A stretch of 64,000 bases of DNA from UMGS1279 sp045630265 (GTDB taxonomy: Bacteria; Bacillota; Clostridia; Oscillospirales; Acutalibacteraceae). The stretch spans positions 1-64,000 of the forward strand of contig JAZQSV010000005.1 in NCBI GenBank assembly GCA_045630265.1. The letters run 5' to 3'. Shown in pieces: positions 58,709 through 64,000 of this stretch. Within the stretch, counting starts at the first letter, position 1. Every line of letters begins with the position of its first letter. The notes under the pieces were generated by a model, which ran no database searches, was not told the DNA's origin, and was given only the letters and a program-made list of their open reading frames with translations. Position numbers and translations under genes: made by a program.

Positions 58709-59251
58709 TTAAGATTTATTTGTAATACTTATTTTTCGGGAGGAAATTCCCAAAACAGAGCATACGGCATTTAAAATACCCGCCTCCTTTTTACTGTCAA
58801 CCCCACTGCTTACAATGGCAACTCCGCGTATTGTGGGCTTTTTCTCGGTAACTACAAGCGGCTCTTCGCCGCCGTTTTTTGATTTTACTATTATGTAGGC
58901 GTTCTCGGTCTTCTCACTTTCCTTTGCTCCCGTTTTTTCTCCCCCGTCCTCGCGGTCGGTGTCGGTTTTTTGCTCGGCGGCATAGACGTATTCGCTGCCC
59001 GTTTCAAGGGTAACTGCCACAATGCAGTCGTTATCCCCCGTTATTGCGGTAACGATGTTTTTAATTTTATCTTCCAGTTCTGCACAGTACTCGCCGTCGG
59101 AATAGGAAGACATTGTGGGAGCAATTTTTTCCTTTTCCCCGTCCGAGAGGAAGATAAGGAAAAATGCAATAACCAAGATAATCCCCAAAATTCCTGCTGT
59201 TTTTTTATCTTTTAGTACAGCATCTTTTATCTTTTTAAAATAATCCGTCAT
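58709..59251 (-). CDS. spoIIIAG: Stage III sporulation protein AG
   Basis: 180-residue protein with an N-terminal membrane helix (TAGILGIILVIAFFLIFLS), a ring-building motif domain (ELEDKIKNIVTAITGDNDCIVAVTLE) and the end segment VRGVAIVSSGVDSKKEAGIL. SpoIIIAG forms the large secretion-like ring in the mother-cell membrane. Its start overlaps the spoIIIAF stop. Confidence 0.9.
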   Translation of the reverse strand: MTDYFKKIKDAVLKDKKTAGILGIILVIAFFLIFLSDGEKEKIAPTMSSYSDGEYCAELEDKIKNIVTAITGDNDCIVAVTLETGSEYVYAAEQKTDTDREDGGEKTGAKESEKTENAYIIVKSKNGGEEPLVVTEKKPTIRGVAIVSSGVDSKKEAGILNAVCSVLGISSRKISITNKS

Positions 59252-59664
59252 TCTACCTCCGCCAAAAGTCCCGTTTGGGATTTTATAATTTCCCGTATTT
59301 TTTGCGCATCTTCCGCTTGGTCGGTCTTAACCGTTACTTTAGTAATACTTATGCCGCCGTCCTTTAAAATATCCGTATTAAAGTAAATTTCCTGAACCTC
59401 TACGCCATAATCCAAGAGCAGTTCTGTTATCGCCCCTTTTAGTACAGCAAGATTTAGCTCACTTTCACCAGTTGTTTCTATCTTTTCGGCTTCAAATTCA
59501 GGCAAGGAAAAATCGACCTTTAAAACCGCGCTTATAATACTCAGCATCAAAAAAAGAGCCATAGCGTACTGAAGCGTTTTTTCAAATCTGCCGTTTGGCG
59601 CCAAAAGGCGCAAGGCCGCTATTAAAATTGCGGCGGCGCAAAGACTTAAAACAAAATCTCTCAT
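59248..59664 (-). CDS. spoIIIAF: Stage III sporulation protein AF
   Basis: 138-residue protein with two membrane segments at the N-terminus (LSLCAAAILIAALRLL, TLQYAMALFLMLSIISAVL) and a ring-building domain at the C-terminus (LLLDYGVEVQEIYFNTDI). The ATG at 59664 follows AAGG at a workable distance; the ORF extends upstream only through spoIIIAE. Confidence 0.88.
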   Translation of the reverse strand: MRDFVLSLCAAAILIAALRLLAPNGRFEKTLQYAMALFLMLSIISAVLKVDFSLPEFEAEKIETTGESELNLAVLKGAITELLLDYGVEVQEIYFNTDILKDGGISITKVTVKTDQAEDAQKIREIIKSQTGLLAEVE

Positions 59665-59669
59665 AACCA

Positions 59670-60791
59670 TTACCTTAAAATTGTTCCAACCGAAATTATG
59701 TATATTAAAAGGGTGAAAAACAGCGCACCCGAAAGCATAGACAGACAAAAATCCAAGCTTTTAAAAAGAGCAGTGGCTTCGTCCAGTAAAAAAAGTTCTG
59801 AAAGTGCGGTAAGCAGAAGCATAGAAGCCCGCCAACAAAGAAGTGTGCAAAGAAGGGGCAGAGTAATTACCAAAAGGGCAACGATACCGTAAATTCCTAC
59901 ACCCGTTTTTAAAATGTTCAGGCACCCTCCTGCGGTAGTAAGTGTTTCGGAAATAAGAGGACCCATAACCGGCAAAATACCACTTACTACAGATTTTGTT
60001 GTTCGAATAAGTGCCCCGTCGGTGGTTTGGGCAAGGGAGGTCCCAAGTCCTAAAATTGAAAGAAAAATTGCCGAAGCGGTGCCAAAGCACCACAAAACGG
60101 CGCTCTTAAGGGTGTCGCAAAGGCGGGAAACCCCCTTAATATCGGCGACATTTCCACAAATGCCAAGACAGGTTGCAGCCCTCACTGCGGGAACAAGAAA
60201 AACCGATAAAAAGTATGACATAAACTGGCAAACAGCCAAAACGGTAGCAGTCATTCCGCCGGCAGTTAGGATTTTACCAAGTGAAGATAAAATTCCGGCC
60301 AAAATGGGAATAAGCACCGTTAAAAAGGCCGAAAGAGTTTTGAGCAGCTCTGCCGTGCTTTCTATAAGCGTGGCTAGCGGGGAAAGCAAAACCGTAATAA
60401 GCATAAGGGTCAGAAAAATCCTTTTGCCGCCCGTATCACTCACCTCTAAAAGGGTGGAGCTTAAAAGGGAGAATACAACTATAATTCCCAAGACCGCAAC
60501 AAAGGTTTTAAGGGGCGCTTTAAAGCCGTCGACAATGCAATTAAATAAAGTTTTAAACAGCTTTTTAAAGCTAAAGGCTTTAAGGGAATTTGGATTTTTA
60601 AGGTCCAACCCAAGCTCGTCCAAAAGGGCCTTCGTTTCCTCGTCAAGCGCCTTTAAAATCTCTTCCGCTCCGCTTGCCTCAAACTGCATGTCATACTGCG
60701 GATTTACGTCTTTTGCATCCTCTGCCAAAACAGGGGTGATTAAAAGGCATATCAAGGTTATTAATGCAAAAATCAGTTTAAGTGGCTTCAT
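59670..60791 (-). CDS. spoIIIAE: Stage III sporulation protein AE
   Basis: 373-residue polytopic membrane protein with a signal sequence (LIFALITLICLLITPVLAE) and about eight segments. Family stretch ACLGICGNVADIKGVSRLCDTLKSA and VLIPILAGILSSLG are typical. It is an essential export-apparatus-like part of the SpoIIIA channel. It overlaps the spoIIIAF leader and lies 34 bases after spoIIIAD. Confidence 0.92.
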   Translation of the reverse strand: MKPLKLIFALITLICLLITPVLAEDAKDVNPQYDMQFEASGAEEILKALDEETKALLDELGLDLKNPNSLKAFSFKKLFKTLFNCIVDGFKAPLKTFVAVLGIIVVFSLLSSTLLEVSDTGGKRIFLTLMLITVLLSPLATLIESTAELLKTLSAFLTVLIPILAGILSSLGKILTAGGMTATVLAVCQFMSYFLSVFLVPAVRAATCLGICGNVADIKGVSRLCDTLKSAVLWCFGTASAIFLSILGLGTSLAQTTDGALIRTTKSVVSGILPVMGPLISETLTTAGGCLNILKTGVGIYGIVALLVITLPLLCTLLCWRASMLLLTALSELFLLDEATALFKSLDFCLSMLSGALFFTLLIYIISVGTILR

Positions 60792-60825
60792 TTCTTCTTC
60801 CTATAAAAACAAAATCCTAAATTTT

Positions 60826-61203
60826 TTAAAGCATTTCGGAAACGAGATCAAAGACAGAGTTTATAAGGGGTAGGGAAAGCAGAAAAACTGTAGCTCTTCC
60901 TGCAAAATCGATCTTTCCCGACAAAAGGGTTTGCCCAAAATCCTCACAAAGTTCGGTGGCAAATTTTGTTATATACAAAACGCCGAAAACCTTTAAAAGA
61001 TATTTAAAAAGGGCGCTGTCAAGATTATAGCGGGAAAGGCTCTCAAAAAGTGTTTGTAAGGGTGAGTATACCCATCCTAAAACCGTAAGGGTCAAAATTA
61101 CGCCCGCCGCCGCTAAGATAAGCATAGAATATTCAGGCAGACGGTGTTTCAATAAAAGTACCAAAATCAGGGTAATTATAGCGAAGGCAACAACCTTAAA
61201 CAT
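60826..61203 (-). CDS. spoIIIAD: Stage III sporulation protein AD
   Basis: 125-residue membrane protein with about three segments (AFAIITLILVLLLKHRLPEY, GVLYITKFATELCEDFGQTL, RATVFLLSLPLINSVFDLV). Part of the SpoIIIA complex and similar in fold to SpoIIIAC. It starts 6 bases after spoIIIAC. Confidence 0.93.
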   Translation of the reverse strand: MFKVVAFAIITLILVLLLKHRLPEYSMLILAAAGVILTLTVLGWVYSPLQTLFESLSRYNLDSALFKYLLKVFGVLYITKFATELCEDFGQTLLSGKIDFAGRATVFLLSLPLINSVFDLVSEML

Positions 61204-61209
61204 ATCATT

Positions 61210-61407
61210 CTACCCTAAGCCAAAAAGTTCTTTTATTGTTTCAAAAAGGTCGGCTATAACTCCCACCACCATAAATAGCACCACCACAAGGCCTGCAAGG
61301 GTTGTAAGCATTGCCTGGTCCTCACGCCCCGAACGAATAAGCAGCTGGTTTAAAACCGATACAATTATCCCAATGGCGGCAATTTTAAATATAAAATCAA
61401 TGTCCAT
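61210..61407 (-). CDS. spoIIIAC: Stage III sporulation protein AC
   Basis: 65-residue protein with two membrane segments (FKIAAIGIIVSVLNQLLI and LAGLVVVLFMVVGVIADLF) and the polar loop RSGREDQAMLT between them, exactly the family layout. Part of the SpoIIIA complex in the mother-cell membrane. Confidence 0.94.
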   Translation of the reverse strand: MDIDFIFKIAAIGIIVSVLNQLLIRSGREDQAMLTTLAGLVVVLFMVVGVIADLFETIKELFGLG

Positions 61408-61430
61408 TTTAGTACCTCTTCTTACTCCCT

Positions 61431-61928
61431 TTAAATTAAAATAATAAAAACCAGAGCAGAAAGAGAAAAAGCAAGCCCAATATATAACCGCCCCTTTTTT
61501 TGAAACCTTTCTTTTGCTCTTTCCTCTTCGGCAGTAAATAAAGCAGAAAAATAATCTAAATTTGAAAGCTGCCCCTCTAAATCACTCCGCCCAAGGGAGT
61601 AAAACATATCGCTCACTGCCCCCACGTATCTTTTTGGGAGCACACAATCTCCCAAGCCCTCTATCGACGAAAAAATTTCGCTATATTCGGATTTTTCTAA
61701 TATAACGCCAATAATTTTTTCCATTTCTTTTGAGCACTGTGGGGAGGATTTTATAAATTCTAAAATAACGCTAGGTTCGTTTAAGGAGTAACGCATTTGC
61801 CCGGCGGTTAGATGAGTAAGTTTTTTAAATTCGCTTAAAATTCGGCACTCTCTGGAGAGGGAGAGGTACTTTAAAATACCTATGGTTATGGGTATCAAAG
61901 ACAGTATTAAAATACCTAAAAGCCGCAT
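61431..61928 (-). CDS. spoIIIAB: Stage III sporulation protein AB
   Basis: 165-residue protein with hydrophobic segments at both ends (LLGILILSLIPITIGI, LYIGLAFSLSALVFIILI) and a helical cytoplasmic middle including ECRILSEFKKLTHLTAGQMRYS. It resembles the GspF-like platform partner of the SpoIIIAA ATPase. It starts 2 bases after spoIIIAA. Confidence 0.9.
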   Translation of the reverse strand: MRLLGILILSLIPITIGILKYLSLSRECRILSEFKKLTHLTAGQMRYSLNEPSVILEFIKSSPQCSKEMEKIIGVILEKSEYSEIFSSIEGLGDCVLPKRYVGAVSDMFYSLGRSDLEGQLSNLDYFSALFTAEEERAKERFQKKGRLYIGLAFSLSALVFIILI

Positions 61929-61930
61929 AA

Positions 61931-62920
61931 TTAAAGCTCCTTTATATTTTGCATATTTGGTGAGGGCTCAGTTATATTTATAAGTTCACCCATATCATCT
62001 AACCGGTAACTTTCAAAATTAAAACCTTCTTTTCTGTTCAAAAAAACCACCTTTTCTATAGCGCCGCTGTCAAGTAGTGCTTTCGTTTGTTCCCTTTTGT
62101 AAAGGTCGGAAAGAGCTCCTATATGGGCAGTGGTTATAATTTTAACCCCTGAATTCATAGAGGAAATTACTCCCCTAACCTCTTCCATACTGCCAAGCTC
62201 ATCGAAGGCTATAACGTCGGGGAAAAGGGTACGAAGCGCCATTTCCATGCCCTTTGCCTTTGGGCAGGAGGTTATAACGTCGGCGCAGGGGCCCAAATCT
62301 ATGGTGGGCACACCGCAGTGCATAGCAGCAATTTCACCCCTTTCGTCTATTACGGCCACCTTAAAATATTTGTCCTCAGTTCCGCTTGAAAGGTTTTTAA
62401 TAAGTTCTCTTAAAAGGGTGGTTTTACCGCTTGCGGGAGGACCGCAAACCAATATGCCGCCGACCAAATTTTTTAAAAGGCAGGCGCAGGGAATGCGCAC
62501 GGATTTTGCAATTCGTATATTTATGGAGGATATATCTTTTAGCGAGGATATACGGCCCCCTTTTAAAATGGTAGTTCCGCAAACGCCTGCTCTGTGTCCG
62601 TCTGGTAGTATTAAATAACCCTCACACAGCTCCTCTATATGGGAATATACCGCACCTCCGCACAGCCTTAAAAAGGTGCTCTCCATAAGTTTATGCGAAA
62701 ATATTTCGCATTTTGACGTAGGGCGAGCAAACACCCCGCCACGCCCTACAAATAACTGCTCTTTGCCCAAGGTAATACAAAGCGGTCGGTTAGTGCGTAG
62801 CCGTATCTCCTCGGTTTCACATTTAATATTAAAGGGTAGTTCCCTTAAAAGCTCTGCCGTTTCGGCGGGTAAAATATTTATAAGGCGGTCAAACCTTTTA
62901 ACCAGATATTCCTTGTCCAT
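61931..62920 (-). CDS. spoIIIAA: Stage III sporulation protein AA, secretion-type ATPase
   Basis: 329-residue ATPase of the type II/IV secretion superfamily. It has Walker A GPPASGKTTLLREL near residue 160, Asp box AVIDERGEIAAM, and Walker B-like PDVIAFDELGSMEEV. It is thought to power the mother-cell to forespore channel. First gene of the operon behind AAAGGAG. A CATAGATT at 62953-62946 resembles a sigma-E -10, the expected control, but no good -35 is visible. Confidence 0.94.
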   Translation of the reverse strand: MDKEYLVKRFDRLINILPAETAELLRELPFNIKCETEEIRLRTNRPLCITLGKEQLFVGRGGVFARPTSKCEIFSHKLMESTFLRLCGGAVYSHIEELCEGYLILPDGHRAGVCGTTILKGGRISSLKDISSINIRIAKSVRIPCACLLKNLVGGILVCGPPASGKTTLLRELIKNLSSGTEDKYFKVAVIDERGEIAAMHCGVPTIDLGPCADVITSCPKAKGMEMALRTLFPDVIAFDELGSMEEVRGVISSMNSGVKIITTAHIGALSDLYKREQTKALLDSGAIEKVVFLNRKEGFNFESYRLDDMGELINITEPSPNMQNIKEL

Positions 62921-62989
62921 TTTTCGCTCCTTTAGGTTATATTAAAATCTATGCGGCACAGTTTATGGGTAGAACATAGGGGAAAAGAA

Positions 62990-63025
62990 AAAAGCAGTAC
63001 AGACAATCTTGTCTGTACTGCTTTT
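62990..63025 (-). terminator. Terminator of the DUF2130 gene
   Basis: AAAAGCAGTACAGACA at 62990-63005 pairs with TGTCTGTACTGCTTTT at 63010-63025. It lies just upstream of spoIIIAA and insulates it. Confidence 0.85.
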
Positions 63026-63040
63026 AAGAGTTTAAAATTT

Positions 63041-64000
63041 TTAGTTTTTGTTTAGCTCATCAAATTTTGCCTTCATTGTGGGGTTGTGGGCAGTAAGCTT
63101 TTTTATAGAAAGGTCTTCAACCTTGTTATTGGCAAGGCGAAGATTGTTTTCTGAGGAAAGAAGCGCTTCCTTTGTTTTTTGAAGGTGATCAATTGTTTTG
63201 TCGATTTCATCGATGGCTTTTGCGAATTTTTCGCTTGCGAGGCGGTAGTTCCGTCCAAACTTCTCCTTAAAATCGTTCATATCCTCTTCGAAGTGTGATA
63301 TGTCAATATTTTGGTTTCGAATAGTTATTAGCTCCTTGCGGTATTCTAAGCTGGAAAGGGCCGCATTGCGAAGAAGTGTAATCATAGGAATAAAGAACTG
63401 AGGCCTTATAACGTACATTTTAGGATATTTGTGTGACATATCCACAATTCCCGTGTTATAAAGCTCACTGTCGGCCTCAAGCAAAGATACCAAAACCGCA
63501 TACTCGCAGCCCTTTTCTCTTCTATCCTTGTCAAGCTCCTTTAAAAAGTCCTCGTTTTTGTGCTTGGTGGCGGTGGTTTCCATCTCATTTTTCATCTCAA
63601 ACATAATGGAAATAAATTCGGTGTTATTTTCATCAAATTCTCTGAAAATAAAATCACCCTTGCTACCGCTTTTTGCGTCGTTGTCCTTTTCGAAGTATGC
63701 GTTTTTAAAGCCGGTGGCACGAAGACGGTTAAACTCGGTCTCGCAGTGCTGCTCCAAGGTTTCACCCACCATTTTTGTAGACATTTTGGTTTTTAAATCT
63801 TTATAATAGGCAATTTGCTCATCCTTGGCGCGAAGCTTTTCTTCAAAGGTTTCTTTAAGGGATTTTTCCAGTAGGGCGGCTTCCTGTTTTCCGGCGGCAA
63901 GCTTGCTCTCTAGCTGCAAAACCTCTTTTTCCTTTTCGCTAAGCTGTTCCTTCACCGAGTTCTCGGCGCTTAAAACGGCAAGCTTTTTCTCGTTCTCACT
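63041..64000 (-). CDS. DUF2130 family coiled-coil protein, partial
   Basis: The frame is open to the window edge with no start required inside it, so the N-terminus is outside. The visible 319 residues begin in a coiled coil (KEKEVLQLESKLAAGKQE). The DUF2130 domain follows (GETLEQHCETEFNRLRATGF, GSKGDFIFREFDE, MFEMKNEMETTATKHKNEDF). A helical tail completes the protein. The PD-(D/E)XK-like pattern of Glu, Asp and EMK suggests a nuclease-related fold similar to RmuC, but activity is unproven. Confidence 0.88.
   Translation of the reverse strand, partial: SENEKKLAVLSAENSVKEQLSEKEKEVLQLESKLAAGKQEAALLEKSLKETFEEKLRAKDEQIAYYKDLKTKMSTKMVGETLEQHCETEFNRLRATGFKNAYFEKDNDAKSGSKGDFIFREFDENNTEFISIMFEMKNEMETTATKHKNEDFLKELDKDRREKGCEYAVLVSLLEADSELYNTGIVDMSHKYPKMYVIRPQFFIPMITLLRNAALSSLEYRKELITIRNQNIDISHFEEDMNDFKEKFGRNYRLASEKFAKAIDEIDKTIDHLQKTKEALLSSENNLRLANNKVEDLSIKKLTAHNPTMKAKFDELNKN

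Noticed and set aside
62946..62953. Sigma-E promoter for spoIIIAA
   Set aside because: A CATAGATT -10-like box is present but no convincing -35 at the right distance, so it is not listed as a feature.
1..64000. tRNA, rRNA, insertion sequences or prophage genes
   Set aside because: No cloverleaf-like segments, rRNA stretches, transposases, integrases or terminal inverted repeats were recognised by eye; a dedicated scan was not possible.

Overview
The window reads as a chromosomal segment from an anaerobic, endospore-forming Firmicute of the class Clostridia. The evidence is a complete spoIIIA operon (spoIIIAA to spoIIIAH), T-box leaders, strong Shine-Dalgarno sites, short TTGACA-N17-TATAAT promoters and ferredoxin-dependent 2-oxoacid metabolism. 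A species cannot be named from the sequence alone. No rRNA, tRNA, CRISPR array, phage or insertion sequence was recognised. The first and last genes are cut by the window edges.

Layout. 1-6.4 kb: a partial unknown gene, an SLC13-type permease, the KtrB/KtrA potassium system, an alkaline phosphatase lipoprotein and an OPA/MFS transporter. 6.4-7.9 kb: an intergenic hairpin array followed by a four-helix-bundle gene and an orphan gene. 8-12.5 kb: an ABC importer operon (binding protein, ATPase, double permease) ending in a winged-helix/cytidylyltransferase fusion. 12.7-26.6 kb: a large divergent branched-chain amino acid locus. 26.6-31.6 kb: a SLOG protein, two small XRE regulators, MgtC, an SDR/cytidylyltransferase fusion and a lipoprotein. 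31.8-36.5 kb: envelope polymer genes (LCP ligase, TagA-type and GT4 glycosyltransferases, O-antigen-ligase-like protein). 36.8-39.2 kb: MATE exporter, DUF4363 and DUF421. 39.3-42.1 kb: a KDPG aldolase/KDG kinase operon with an unusual regulator. 42.2-45 kb: a split TSUP pair, the CCA-adding enzyme and a coiled-coil protein. 45-53.2 kb: a SpoIID/pseudo-sortase fusion, a CinA/sortase fusion, ThiI and a cysteine desulfurase. 53.3-64 kb: Lrp regulator, SLOG protein, DUF1846, nicotinate phosphoribosyltransferase, Gls24 protein, the spoIIIA operon and a DUF2130 protein.

The most coherent system is the 12.7-26.6 kb locus. The minus-strand operon encodes two tandem XRE-cupin-acyl-CoA ligase fusions, a ParA-like ATPase, a four-subunit 2-oxoacid:ferredoxin oxidoreductase and a leucine-dehydrogenase-type enzyme. 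It sits behind a T-box leader whose specifier loop reads ATC (isoleucine). Divergently, a T-box leader reading CTC (leucine) precedes a LeuA-family protein that lacks the catalytic metal ligands, and a TIM-barrel/acyl-CoA ligase fusion. T-boxes switch genes on during amino acid starvation. The simplest reading is therefore that this locus makes branched-chain amino acids from branched short-chain fatty acids (ligase, then reductive carboxylation, then reductive amination) rather than degrading them.

The second notable system is the adjacent pair at 45.0-50.8 kb. A full CinA is fused through a membrane segment to a class B sortase with its catalytic His/Cys/Arg intact. Next to it is a protein of parallel architecture in which both the CinA-like domain and the sortase domain have decayed and a SpoIID domain has been added.
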